DNA from: Flavobacterium subsaxonicum WB 4.1-42 = DSM 21790
GTDB taxonomy: Bacteria; Bacteroidota; Bacteroidia; Flavobacteriales; Flavobacteriaceae
Reading direction: 5' to 3'
Length of the DNA: 64,000 nt
NCBI RefSeq assembly: GCF_000422725.1
Contig: NZ_KE383909.1
Location: 667,178 to 731,177 of the forward strand
The notes below the pieces were generated by a model that was given only the letters and a program-made list of their open reading frames with translations, made no database searches and was not told the DNA's origin. Below, piece after piece: positions 45,809 to 55,106 of this stretch (the first letter of the stretch is position 1; every line of letters starts with the position of its first letter). The position numbers and the translations under genes are program-made.

Positions 45809-47848
45809 ATGAACTTATCACTACATCCTTCGGTAGGAATTGCCCGTTTGGGCAACAGTACCACCGCGATTTGCCTCTCTCCAACAGAGATAGGGGGGCT
45901 GCCTTATGATGCCGATAGCTACGGCAATGCACAGGGTACGATATCTCAGTTTAAAGATGCATCCGGCCTTATTAAAAGGCAGGGGCAGCCGTTTAAGATC
46001 TATGCCGATAGCGGCGAAGAAATAACATTAGATTCGCCCGATGTTGCCAATATAGAATGGACTGTGCATTTGGCCAGTAAAAAGGCAGAATGGTACCAAT
46101 ACTCAGAGCTTCAGGGAAATTTGTTGTATGGCAGCGCCAACAGTTATCAAAACCAGGACATACCATTAAGAAACCCTGATGTTTTTGGTGCCAAAAGGCA
46201 AACCTTATTTGTAGACCCGGGGCCAAGAAGCATAGGGGGCAGGCAGCAGTCTATAGGTTTTGATAAAGATAACACTCCTGCGGGCTACCCGGCGCAGTAC
46301 CCAAGCAGCCAGGTGCAGTATGGTGTGCCGGTAACAACACTTGGCAATTTGCTTACCGATGCTTCGGGCAGGTTGGTAGTGTTGGGTGGCTACGGCAACG
46401 CGGGCGGCAATGAACCGCTTACCAGCTATGGCGGGTCGAGTACCTGGCACGATGATATTTCAGATGGGCCGGTATATTGTACTGTTACTTTTACCGATGG
46501 CAGTACGATTAGCCTAAAAGCCTGGGTTGTGGTGGGCTCTCCTGATTTTGCGCCGGAGATAGTAAACATCTCTAACCTTAGCGATACCATGTTTGATGTA
46601 GCGGTTAGAAATTTTGACCTTCTGCCCGAGATGTGCAAAGGCGGCATTTATAACCCGTCATATACCGCTAATTTTCAGCGTGATATTCTGCCTATTATAA
46701 ACCGTATTAGCAGGTACCAATGGGTGGCCAATGTACAGTCTATGATGGCTTTTGCAAGTAATATTTTTGATTTTTCCGACCCGTCTGAAGATAACCTGGC
46801 CAACAGGCAGGGGTATTATTCGTATTTCAGGCAGCCCGATGCACAACCGTCCGACCCCAGCTACCTGCCACAAGAGCAGCTGTTTAAAATGGATGGCGAT
46901 GCGAGGTTTCCTATGATGCCGCTAAATTCGGGCAGCAACTCGGTAAGCAACATTAATATTATGAAGTTTATGGCTCTTAACAACACGCAGCTGTTTTTAA
47001 TGCAGCAGTGGGCAAACGGTGCTTTTACTAACGATAAAAATTACCAGCCGTACCCCGTAAGCCTGGACGATACTGCCAGTGTGGGCAACTGCGTTGGCCT
47101 GCCCATGTGCCCCGGCATAGAGGTTACGTGGAGCATGCAAAACCCCGCGGTGTACGAGTCTGCTTACGTTATTAAACACTACCAGGACGAAGCGTACTAC
47201 CAGCAAAACGGCTTAACCCCAACCCGCGATGAGTGCGAGGGTGGCGGCTGCGAACCCGGCGACCTAACTAAAAGAATGGCGTGCCCTTGGCAGGCCGACT
47301 TTTTTGAGTGTACTATACAAACCATTAACTTTAGCGATCCGGCTGTAAACAAAGCTACCATAGATGGGGTTACGGCACCGCTGCCTCCAACCTACTACAG
47401 TTACTGGTGGCCGCCACAAAGCCCGTGGGATGTAATTGTGGGCGAGTTTACCGCCGAAGGCCAGGCTAAAACCAATATACCTGCCGGCCAGCAAATAAAC
47501 TATGCCCGCGGCATAAACAGCTTTACGCAAATGGTTGAGTTTTGGTATTCGCTTGGGTTTATCAGAGATAAAAATGGGGGCAACAAATCGTACCCTTACC
47601 TTGTAGAAACAGAACGTAACAACGACCTGTTTACCTATAAAAACTGGCATGTGGGCAATATAAGCAACAACCCAAACGATAACGAAACTACCATACCGGT
47701 GTTTTTTATTGAGCCTGATAAAGATAAGGTAAGAAAAAGGAGTGCAAAAGCTTCCAGGCTGGTAGACCACCTTGAAGACAAAGCCTTTAAACGTATTGAG
47801 ACTGTTGGCTTGCTTAAACCAAGGGCCGGTACCAGAAACAGGATCTAA
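45809..47848 (+). CDS. LodA/GoxA-family CTQ-dependent amino-acid oxidase
   Basis: A 679-residue protein matching the L-lysine 6-oxidase (LodA) and glycine oxidase (GoxA) family: HPSVGIARLGNS at the N-terminus, PDFAPE, VNCVGLP-like VGNCVGLPMCPGIEVTW (C428, C434), and MACPWQADFFEC (W494), with YSYWWPPQSPWDV later (W533, W534). A cysteine tryptophylquinone cofactor would form from one Cys and one Trp in these blocks; which pair is not certain. The family makes an aldehyde or keto acid, ammonia and H2O2. It has no signal peptide. The frame starts earlier at a TTG (45767), but Met at 45809 begins the conserved domain. The following gene is the LodB-type partner. Confidence 0.9.
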   Translation: MNLSLHPSVGIARLGNSTTAICLSPTEIGGLPYDADSYGNAQGTISQFKDASGLIKRQGQPFKIYADSGEEITLDSPDVANIEWTVHLASKKAEWYQYSELQGNLLYGSANSYQNQDIPLRNPDVFGAKRQTLFVDPGPRSIGGRQQSIGFDKDNTPAGYPAQYPSSQVQYGVPVTTLGNLLTDASGRLVVLGGYGNAGGNEPLTSYGGSSTWHDDISDGPVYCTVTFTDGSTISLKAWVVVGSPDFAPEIVNISNLSDTMFDVAVRNFDLLPEMCKGGIYNPSYTANFQRDILPIINRISRYQWVANVQSMMAFASNIFDFSDPSEDNLANRQGYYSYFRQPDAQPSDPSYLPQEQLFKMDGDARFPMMPLNSGSNSVSNINIMKFMALNNTQLFLMQQWANGAFTNDKNYQPYPVSLDDTASVGNCVGLPMCPGIEVTWSMQNPAVYESAYVIKHYQDEAYYQQNGLTPTRDECEGGGCEPGDLTKRMACPWQADFFECTIQTINFSDPAVNKATIDGVTAPLPPTYYSYWWPPQSPWDVIVGEFTAEGQAKTNIPAGQQINYARGINSFTQMVEFWYSLGFIRDKNGGNKSYPYLVETERNNDLFTYKNWHVGNISNNPNDNETTIPVFFIEPDKDKVRKRSAKASRLVDHLEDKAFKRIETVGLLKPRAGTRNRI

Positions 47849-47850
47849 GC

Positions 47851-48990
47851 ATGGCAACCCTAACTACAGATGTGCTTATTGTTGGCGCAGGGCCTGCGGG
47901 CACTGCGGCAGCAATAAGTATTTTACGGTACTCTAAACTGAGTGTTGTAATTATAGAAAATTCGGCATTTGAGTCGGTTAAGGTAGGCGAGCAGGTTAGC
48001 AGCAGCATTTTTGATATCCTGAATTACATCGATATTAAAAAGGATGATTTTGAAGCCGGCTGCTTTTTACCCGGTTATGGCGCGTTGGCCGCCTGGGGTA
48101 ACGATAATCTTAGTTCAAGGTATTCTATAACGTCGGCCTATGGCGAAAGCTATCAGCTAAACCGCGAAAAATTTGATATGCACCTGGTAGAAAAAGCGGT
48201 AAAAATGGGTGCGGTCATTCTGCCCAGGAGCCGTTGCACTGCACTACATCAAACCCAGGATAACCATTGGGAGGCTAAGGTTACCCACGAGGTTAAGGGC
48301 AATATGCTTATAACATCTAAATACCTTATAGATGCTACCGGGCGGCAAAGCGCTATTTGCAGGCAGTTGGGTTTGGAAGCCACTAAAACCGACCAGCTTG
48401 TTGGGGTAGGGGCGTTTGTACATTTTGAAGCCGGCAGGAAGCTGATGCAGGAAATTTATCTTGAATCGGTACCCTACGGATGGTGGTATTGTAGCGCACT
48501 GCCCGATGATAAAATGAACATAACCTTTTTTACCGATGCCGATATTGTTAAGCAAATGCAGCTGCATAAAATAGAAAACTGGAATGCACTGCTGGCTGAA
48601 ACAAAGTTTATAAAGAAGCTTATACAAGGCTCGCAGTCGGATGAGCGGTTGTGGACGCGCAATGCTTTCTCGCAAATTACCGGTACCTACAGTAAACCTA
48701 ATTTTTTAGGGGTTGGCGATGCTGCTGTGGCCTTCGACCCAATATCGTCTATGGGGATAGGTTTTGCACTAACATCGGGCTGCCAGGGTGCCAAGGCTAT
48801 AATGGATTTTAATCTGGGTGTTGCCTCGTCTATAACCACCTATCAAAATGACCTGGCTACGGCATACCGCGATTTTACGAATATTAAAACGCAGTATTAC
48901 AGTAAAGAGCAACGCTGGGCCGATGCCCCATTTTGGAGCAGGCGCGTAGAGGCTATAGTTGATAAATTGACGCCTGAAACGGTTTTATAA
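47851..48990 (+). CDS. LodB-like flavoprotein required for CTQ formation
   Basis: A 379-residue FAD-dependent monooxygenase of the tryptophan-halogenase-like group. It has VLIVGAGPAGTAAAISIL at residues 7-24, SVKVGEQVSSS, DATGRQSAICRQLGLE, and FLGVGDAAVAFDPISSMGIGFALTSG, where the FAD-binding GD and PxSSxG blocks are clear. It begins 2 bp after the LodA-type stop, so the two genes are surely co-translated. In studied pairs LodB is needed for post-translational creation of the quinone in LodA. The lysine of halogenases was not identified, so halogenation is unlikely. Confidence 0.9.
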   Translation: MATLTTDVLIVGAGPAGTAAAISILRYSKLSVVIIENSAFESVKVGEQVSSSIFDILNYIDIKKDDFEAGCFLPGYGALAAWGNDNLSSRYSITSAYGESYQLNREKFDMHLVEKAVKMGAVILPRSRCTALHQTQDNHWEAKVTHEVKGNMLITSKYLIDATGRQSAICRQLGLEATKTDQLVGVGAFVHFEAGRKLMQEIYLESVPYGWWYCSALPDDKMNITFFTDADIVKQMQLHKIENWNALLAETKFIKKLIQGSQSDERLWTRNAFSQITGTYSKPNFLGVGDAAVAFDPISSMGIGFALTSGCQGAKAIMDFNLGVASSITTYQNDLATAYRDFTNIKTQYYSKEQRWADAPFWSRRVEAIVDKLTPETVL

Positions 48991-49017
48991 TGTGTTGGTG
49001 TACTATTTTAAATAAGG

Positions 49018-49049
49018 AAAATCCATTTTGAACATTCAAAATGGATTTT
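49018..49049. terminator. bidirectional terminator between the LodB-like and Glu dehydrogenase genes
   Basis: AAAATCCATTTTG (49018-49030) and CAAAATGGATTTT (49037-49049) are perfect 13-bp arms with loop AACATT, between convergent genes. Confidence 0.88.
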
Positions 49050-49077
49050 ACTGTTTAAAAACACATATATAACCTGA

Positions 49078-50346
49078 TTATTTAACAGCACATTTACCCT
49101 CCATAGTTTTGGTAACCTTTTTAATGCCTATAACATAAGCTGCCAGCCGTGGGGTAATGTTGTATAGCGATGCTGTTGCAAAAACCTTCTCAAAGCTTTC
49201 TTCTAAAATTTCGGTAAGCCTAAAGTTTACCTCTTCAATTTCCCAGGTTTGGTGCAACGTGTTTTGCAGCCACTCAAAGTACGAAACCGTAACGCCACCC
49301 GCATTGGCAAGAATATCGGGTACCACCAAAACGTTATGTTGGTTTAAAATTTCATCCGCGTCAGACGCTACCGGGCCGTTGGCGCCTTCTATAATAATCC
49401 GGGCTTTTACTGCATGGGCATTATCGCAGGTAATAACATCTTCTTTAGCCGCAGGAATAAGCACATCTACCGGTAGCAGCAACAAAGCATCGTGACTAAT
49501 TACAATAGCGTTGGTGTAGCCCGCAATCTTTTTGTTGTTAAGGTTGTAGTATAAAATTAGTTCCGGGATATTAAGTCCGTCCTCATTATACAAAGCCGTA
49601 TACACATCGCTTACAGCGGTAATTCTTAAGCCTTTTTCATATAAATATAGGGCAGAATGCAGCCCTACATTGCCAAAGCCCTGCACGGCAACGGTAGCAT
49701 TGTTGTGGTCTATGTGCCTGTTTTTAAGGGCGAGCAGGGTAATAATGCTAACACCTTTGCCGGTAGCTTCGGTACGGCCTATGCTGCCGCCGGCGTTTAG
49801 GTGTTTGCCGGTAACCACCGCGGGTATGGCCTTACCGTGGCCATGAAGTTTAGAAAATTCGTCCATTAGCCAGCCCATCTCATCGGGGCCGGTACCCATA
49901 TCGGGTGCAGGCACATCTTTATCCGGGCCAAAAGTATCGGCAAGGGTACGGGTGTAGGCGCGGGTTATTTTTTCTAATTCCGATTTGGATAGGCTGCGCG
50001 GGTCGCAGATAACGCCGCCCTTAGCACCCCCAAACGGAATGCCCACTACGGCTGTTTTCCAGGTCATCCAGGCAGCAAGTGCTTTAACCTCTTCGAGGTT
50101 TACGCCCATATCATACCGTATACCACCCTTAGATGGGCCCAATGCCGTGGAGTGGATTACGCGGTAGCCATCAAAATTTTGTTCGGTACCGTCGTCCATC
50201 GTAACAGTAAAATTTACCACTATCTGTTTTTCAAGGTGCTGTAGCTTATCGCGTTTAGAGTAGCTAAGGTTTAAAATATCTGCCGCTGCATTAAAGCGGT
50301 CTATCATCGACTGGAACGGGTTGTGGGGGATAACTTCGGTATTCAT
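49078..50346 (-). CDS. Glu/Leu/Phe/Val-type dehydrogenase (glutamate dehydrogenase)
   Basis: A 422-residue hexameric-type enzyme. Substrate binding is in STALGPSKGGIRYDMGV, with lysines K97 (MTWKTAV) and K109 in PFGGAKGGV, then CDPRSLS. The Rossmann motif is VAVQGFGNVGLHSA near 220 and NAGGVTVSYFEWLQN near 355. It interconverts glutamate and 2-oxoglutarate; the family name leaves room for leucine or valine. It stands alone after a terminator, next to the amino-acid oxidase pair, which may be chance. Confidence 0.94.
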   Translation of the reverse strand: MNTEVIPHNPFQSMIDRFNAAADILNLSYSKRDKLQHLEKQIVVNFTVTMDDGTEQNFDGYRVIHSTALGPSKGGIRYDMGVNLEEVKALAAWMTWKTAVVGIPFGGAKGGVICDPRSLSKSELEKITRAYTRTLADTFGPDKDVPAPDMGTGPDEMGWLMDEFSKLHGHGKAIPAVVTGKHLNAGGSIGRTEATGKGVSIITLLALKNRHIDHNNATVAVQGFGNVGLHSALYLYEKGLRITAVSDVYTALYNEDGLNIPELILYYNLNNKKIAGYTNAIVISHDALLLLPVDVLIPAAKEDVITCDNAHAVKARIIIEGANGPVASDADEILNQHNVLVVPDILANAGGVTVSYFEWLQNTLHQTWEIEEVNFRLTEILEESFEKVFATASLYNITPRLAAYVIGIKKVTKTMEGKCAVK

Positions 50347-50456
50347 TATAATACGGTTTTAAAGTTTTAAAATTTGAGTAGAAGGCACAGCAGGCAGCCC
50401 CGCTAAATGCCGGTAAAAATTTAAGATGAGAAATAAAACTGTAGGGGTAGGCTTAC

Positions 50457-52181
50457 CTAAAAGGCACGTTTAAAGATCAGGGTAAAAACACTGCCCTCGC
50501 CGGGGGCACTAAAAACGGTAATGGTAGCTCCCTGCGCTTCCATAAATTCTTTGCTGATGGCAAGACCCAGGCCGGTGCCTTCTTTCTGGGTGCCGGGAAC
50601 GCGAAAGTACTTATCGAATATTTTAGGCAGGTAATTTTCGTGGATGCCTGCGCCGGTATCTTTTACACTCAGTTCTATACTGCCTTTATGCTCTTTGGCG
50701 GTAATTTGTATAACAGAGTTTTCGTACGAATACCGCACCGCATTAGAGATAAGGTTGGATATTATCCAGGTTGTTTTTTGGGCATCGGCCAAAATATCGG
50801 GCAGGCCTGCGGGTATCGATTCCTGAATGGTAATGTGTTTTGCCGCCGCCTGTAGTTTGTTACCCTCTACGGCTTCTGCCGTAAGGGTGTCCAGATCGCA
50901 GGAGGTAATGGTAACGCTGGTTTTGCCGGTTTCTACCTGGGTAATATTAAGAAGCTCTCCTGTGGTGCGCAACAGGCGTTCGGTATCGTCTTTAATGCTG
51001 TCTACAAGGCTTTGCTGCTCCTCGTTAAGGTTGCCTGTTTGCTGGTTGTTTAACAGTTGAAGGCTCATTTTCATAGAGGCTATGGGCGTCTTAAACTCAT
51101 GCGACACAGTTGCTATAAAATTGGTCTTGGCAAAGTCCAGTTCTTTATAAGGGGTTACATTTTTTAATATAATAAACGACCCAATTTGTTTGGATTGTGT
51201 TTCTCCCGTAGGGATAATATCTATGGTAACCACCTGTTTTTCAAAATAGCTTTCTTTATTATTGGCGTAAATTTTAAGGGTTTCCTGCTTGGGTATTTCG
51301 CCGGTGGCAAGGTGCTGTAAAAGCGACCTAACCAAGTCGTTATGCAAGGCTATTTCCTGCGATTGTTTACCTATGGCAACCTCTCTTTTTAAGCCTGATA
51401 TTTTAAGGGCTTCCTGGTTTATAAACAATATTTTATTGTTCTCGTCGAGCCCGATTACCGGGTCGTGCAGGTTATTGATAAGCGTTTCTATGCGCTCTTT
51501 AGCCATCATAAGCTTGGCGAGGTTGCTGTCGCTGTATTCCTGTATTTTCTCGGCCATGGTGTTAAACGACCTTGCCAGCCCCGAGAACTCATCGTTACCG
51601 TTAACCTTAACCCTGCGCGAGTAGTTTTTTGCCGCTATCTGGCGGATGCTCTCGGTAAGGTCGCGAATAGGGTTGGCAATGTAACCGGGTAAATTTACAA
51701 TAAGGGTAAACCCAATGATGAGGCAAAACGAACTGGTAAGCGATATCCATAAAATAGAATCTTCGGCGGTGTTCTCTGCCGTATTGCTCTTACGGCGAAT
51801 GGCATCCATATTAAGCTTCATAATACTGTTAAGGTCGCCGCGCACTTTATTAATAAGCTGACTGTTGGTAGTATTGTTTAAAAGTGCAGTAAAATCTTCC
51901 TGCAGGTCGGCGGTAAGCTCCTGTTCGCCCACCTCGGTAGTGTTGTTTTTTTGCCTGTCTAAATACAGCTGAAATTTTTCGAGTGCGGTTTTTTCCTGCC
52001 CGGCATCGTCCAGAAGCTTGTACATATTGCGCGAATACTCTAACGACTGGTAGTTGGCAACCAGGATGTTCTTAGTGTCCTGAGCCAGCAAATTTACCTG
52101 CCGTATAGCCAGTGCCGACAGCAATGTTATAATTACAAACAGCAGCCCCAGGGCAAGTATTAGTTTGGTTTTAATTTTCAT
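50457..52181 (-). CDS. sensor histidine kinase of the Kdp locus
   Basis: A 574-residue kinase. Transmembrane helices at about 6-26 and 143-163 flank a periplasmic helical region. HAMP follows (PIRDLTESIRQIAAKNY, 171-215), then PAS (232-345), HisKA with H361 in TVSHEFKTP, and HATPase with NLISNAVRYS, DTGAGI and GTGLGLAISKEF. It lacks KdpD's N-terminal cytoplasmic domain, which is encoded separately just upstream (3-bp gap). The pair thus appears to divide the work of KdpD. The likely partner is the sigma-54-type response regulator at 60190. No receiver is adjacent. Confidence 0.92.
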   Translation of the reverse strand: MKIKTKLILALGLLFVIITLLSALAIRQVNLLAQDTKNILVANYQSLEYSRNMYKLLDDAGQEKTALEKFQLYLDRQKNNTTEVGEQELTADLQEDFTALLNNTTNSQLINKVRGDLNSIMKLNMDAIRRKSNTAENTAEDSILWISLTSSFCLIIGFTLIVNLPGYIANPIRDLTESIRQIAAKNYSRRVKVNGNDEFSGLARSFNTMAEKIQEYSDSNLAKLMMAKERIETLINNLHDPVIGLDENNKILFINQEALKISGLKREVAIGKQSQEIALHNDLVRSLLQHLATGEIPKQETLKIYANNKESYFEKQVVTIDIIPTGETQSKQIGSFIILKNVTPYKELDFAKTNFIATVSHEFKTPIASMKMSLQLLNNQQTGNLNEEQQSLVDSIKDDTERLLRTTGELLNITQVETGKTSVTITSCDLDTLTAEAVEGNKLQAAAKHITIQESIPAGLPDILADAQKTTWIISNLISNAVRYSYENSVIQITAKEHKGSIELSVKDTGAGIHENYLPKIFDKYFRVPGTQKEGTGLGLAISKEFMEAQGATITVFSAPGEGSVFTLIFKRAF

Positions 52182-52184
52182 GGT

Positions 52185-53312
52185 TTAGGATAGAATGATG
52201 AGGTCTATATCACTCGAAGATAGCTTATTTAATAAATCATTAAAAATGTTTGTAGACAAAATAACCTTAAACAACGAGAGGTGCGGCTTACCCACACATA
52301 TAGTAGTGATTTTAAGCGCATCGGCCTGCGTTGTTATGGTTTTGGCAATGGTAGTGCTCTTTACTTTTATAACCTCGGCACCCAGCTCTGTAGCCAGTTT
52401 AAAGTTATTTATAAGATGGCGTTGCTTATCAAGGGCAATTTTATCGCTGCTTTCGTGTGGCAGCTCTACATACAGCACGTACCATTTGCTGTGGTAGTAA
52501 TTGGCAAGGCGGGCGGTTTTCCTTATAACTTTTTTGGCTGTTTGGTGGTTGCTGCTAATACAGGCCATAAAACGCTCGTGCTTAAAAACGGTATTGCCTG
52601 CAACCTCTAATTCTACCTTGCGCTCTACCTGGCTGGCTACCTCTTTAAGGGCAAGCTCTCTAAGCTGTAAAATATGGTCGCCTTTAAAAAAGTTTTTAAG
52701 TGCTGCGGCAATTTTATCCTCGGTGTAAATTTTACCCTCTTTAAGGCGGGTAATAAGCTCATCGGCCGTAAGGTCTATATTAACCACCTCATCGGCAGCT
52801 TTAAGAACACTATCGGGTATGCGCTCTTTAACCTCAACGCCTGTAATTTCGCGCACATCATCATTAAGGCTCTCAATATGCTGAATGTTTAGCGCACTAA
52901 TAACGTTAATGCCGGCATCTAAAATTTCCATAACATCCTGCCAGCGTTTTTCGTTCTTGCTGCCCTCTATATTGGTGTGGGCAAGCTCATCTACAATAAC
53001 CACTTCGGGCCGCAGGTTAATAATGGCCTGCAAATCCATCTCTTCTAAATGCTTGCCCTTGTAAAATAACGAGCGGCGGGGCACCACAGGCAGGCCATCC
53101 AGCAAATCGTGGGTTTCTTTGCGGTTGTGGGTTTCTATAAAGCCAATTTTAATATCTATGCCGTTGCGCAACAGGGTGTGCGCCTCCTGGAGCATACGGT
53201 AGGTTTTGCCTACACCGGCACTCATACCGATGTAGACTTTAAACTTACCTTTCCTGGACCGCTGTATAAGGTCCAGAAAGTGCTTAACGTTATTTTCTTT
53301 TTCTGTGTCCAA
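52185..53312 (-). CDS. kdpD: KdpD N-terminal sensor protein (separate KdpD + Usp domains)
   Basis: A 375-residue cytoplasmic protein equal to the N-terminal half of KdpD. Walker A GMSAGVGKT is at about residues 29-37, Walker B VVIVDELAHTN at about 103-113, and WQDVMEILDAGINVISALNIQHIESLND follows. The second part (about 250-375) is the Usp-like domain ending IDLIILS. There are no membrane helices and no kinase domain. In E. coli these parts sense K+ and ATP and steer the kinase; here they must act in trans with the HAMP/PAS kinase. Gaps of 3 bp to both neighbours indicate one transcript. Confidence 0.92.
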   Translation of the reverse strand: MDTEKENNVKHFLDLIQRSRKGKFKVYIGMSAGVGKTYRMLQEAHTLLRNGIDIKIGFIETHNRKETHDLLDGLPVVPRRSLFYKGKHLEEMDLQAIINLRPEVVIVDELAHTNIEGSKNEKRWQDVMEILDAGINVISALNIQHIESLNDDVREITGVEVKERIPDSVLKAADEVVNIDLTADELITRLKEGKIYTEDKIAAALKNFFKGDHILQLRELALKEVASQVERKVELEVAGNTVFKHERFMACISSNHQTAKKVIRKTARLANYYHSKWYVLYVELPHESSDKIALDKQRHLINNFKLATELGAEVIKVKSTTIAKTITTQADALKITTICVGKPHLSLFKVILSTNIFNDLLNKLSSSDIDLIILS

Positions 53313-53315
53313 CTT

Positions 53316-54695
53316 TTATAGCCTAAAATTAACGGCAAGTGTAATCCTGTGTTCGTCTTTTTTTAATTCGGCAGCCCAGGGGGTTTCGCCTGTGGGGCCG
53401 TTTGTCCATCCGCTGGCCGATGTTGTACCACCGGCGCCTGTAAAATAAGGCATGTTAGAGTTTCTGTAGCCGTACTCCAGCCTAAAGGTTACGTAATCGC
53501 TTGGCATAATATCAAAGGTAGATGTAAACTGGAATATCTTTAGCTTATCGCCATTAGCAATTGCCTCGTCATAATTATTAGGCACATCGCCGGCAACGGC
53601 AGGGGTAAAGGCAAGGTAAGGCGAGGTGTTTACACCGTTTACAACCGATTGGTTGGTCATATAATCAGCCCTTAGCGTAAACGCCAGCTTATTTTTGTTG
53701 AACCAGATACGGTTAGCTAAAGATGTACCCGCCATAAAGTTGTCTTTTGCCTTTACAATATCGCCCTCGTTGTTATTGCTCTGAAAGCCGTAGTGCGTGT
53801 TTAAGCTGAATGCAGCCTGAGAGATACCCGTAGATTCGGCATCTTTAAAATAACGCGCTACAACGCTGTTATCGTGATGAAAACGCAGCCTTTGCGATTG
53901 GTTACCCTCTATATCGGGGTTCTGGGTGTCGCGGCCTAAATAAAAGTTAGCTACCAGTTGCAGGTTTTCGTTAAGGCGGTAGTAGGTAGAGCTGCCAAGA
54001 CCCGGGCCATCGCTAAAGCTGTTGTAGCTTTGCCATCCGTTAAGCAGCCAAATCTCGGTTTTTAATTTTTCTGACGGAAACATCTGTATACGTGCCCCAC
54101 TAAAGTAAAAGGGTGTAAAATCGCACAGCATGCTCCTTTGGTAGTTCCAGTTCTCCTGTGTTATATAGCTTTCCAGGCCAATGTAGCTCATAAAAATACC
54201 CATTTCTATATTAATGCCGTGCCATACATCAAAATGGTAGCCGGCAGCAGCCTCGCGAATGTATTTTAAGTTGTTGATACTCGTATTGCGGCCTCTGTAA
54301 ACCGACCCATCCACATCGTTAACTATCGATGCCATTTGCCCGTATTGCAGCCACACGCGGCCCAGTATGTTCTTGTAATTGGTTTCGAACCCAATGCTTG
54401 CCAGGTTAACCGTAAACTCGTTATGGCGCCCCATAGTGGCTGATATGGTCTGCGTATTATCAGCCGGATTGGCAAAGTTATAATTGTAATAGGTATCGGC
54501 ATACAATACCCCCGTTAGTACGGTTTGGTCATCCTTATCCTTAAGGGTTAGCGGAAAGTTTTTCTGCCTGTTTTGTCCGTTTACCCAGGTAAGGTCCATG
54601 CCCTCAAAAGGCGCTTTTTTAGTAATAGTATCAGTTTGTGCGTGCAAGCCAATGGCAGTAATAAAAAGCAGTAATACAGTGCTTAACGTTTTCAT
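53316..54695 (-). CDS. outer-membrane beta-barrel porin of the Kdp locus
   Basis: A 459-residue protein with a signal peptide (LSTVLLLFITAIGLHAQ). It has alternating beta-strand patterns throughout (GVLYADTYYNYNFA, FRLEYGYRNSNMPYF) and ends with ITLAVNFRL, a barrel C-terminus with the terminal aromatic near the end. It belongs to the Bacteroidota OmpL-like/BBP2-type porins. Met at 54695 is chosen over 54746. It is followed within 3 bp by the KdpD-like gene and preceded by a repeat-rich gap after kdpC. It may let K+ or ions through the outer membrane under limitation, which is inference from position. Confidence 0.82.
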   Translation of the reverse strand: MKTLSTVLLLFITAIGLHAQTDTITKKAPFEGMDLTWVNGQNRQKNFPLTLKDKDDQTVLTGVLYADTYYNYNFANPADNTQTISATMGRHNEFTVNLASIGFETNYKNILGRVWLQYGQMASIVNDVDGSVYRGRNTSINNLKYIREAAAGYHFDVWHGINIEMGIFMSYIGLESYITQENWNYQRSMLCDFTPFYFSGARIQMFPSEKLKTEIWLLNGWQSYNSFSDGPGLGSSTYYRLNENLQLVANFYLGRDTQNPDIEGNQSQRLRFHHDNSVVARYFKDAESTGISQAAFSLNTHYGFQSNNNEGDIVKAKDNFMAGTSLANRIWFNKNKLAFTLRADYMTNQSVVNGVNTSPYLAFTPAVAGDVPNNYDEAIANGDKLKIFQFTSTFDIMPSDYVTFRLEYGYRNSNMPYFTGAGGTTSASGWTNGPTGETPWAAELKKDEHRITLAVNFRL

Positions 54696-55106
54696 TTTTT
54701 TATTTAAGTTGTTTAAAGTGTTTTGTTTTTGTTTACTAACCTGCAAGGTTTTTAAAACCTTGCAGGTTTAATTCGGCCTCACCCCCAACCCCTCTCCGAA
54801 GGAGAGGTGGGCAGCTACACAGATGTTTAAATTGCTATCAATTTGGCAATGTTAGTTACTGTACCCGTCCGTTGACCCCCCTCTCCTTCGGAGAGGGGTT
54901 GGGGGAGAGGACTATTATGTTTTATTACATTTTCATGTAGTATTCAAACAGTACCCGTCCGTTGGCTCCCCTCACCTTTGCTTCGCCAGTTCGCTGCGCT
55001 CGTGTGGAGAGGGGTTGGGGGAGAGGTCTTATGGTATGCTTTAGTCTTAATGTGATTTTATACCTACAAGGTCTCAAAGACCTTGCAGGAACATTACGCA
55101 TAAAAC
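54696..55106. repeat. 410-bp gap with clustered hairpin repeats
   Basis: Between kdpC and the porin gene. (1) CCTGCAAGGT hairpins at 54738-54768 (15-bp perfect arms, 1-base centre) and 55063-55089 (12-bp arms, one mismatch). (2) C-rich units: 54777-54811 inverted relative to 54876-54910, and again 55006-55026, which shares 21 identical bases with 54890-54910. (3) GTACCCGTCCGTTG directly repeated at 54861 and 54951, each followed by a C-rich unit. No gene or convincing promoter is visible. Confidence 0.85.

Noticed and set aside
47851..48990. Flavin-dependent halogenase
   Set aside because: The fold is shared, but the gene is coupled to a LodA-type oxidase, and the diagnostic halogenase tryptophan motif WxWxIP was not seen.
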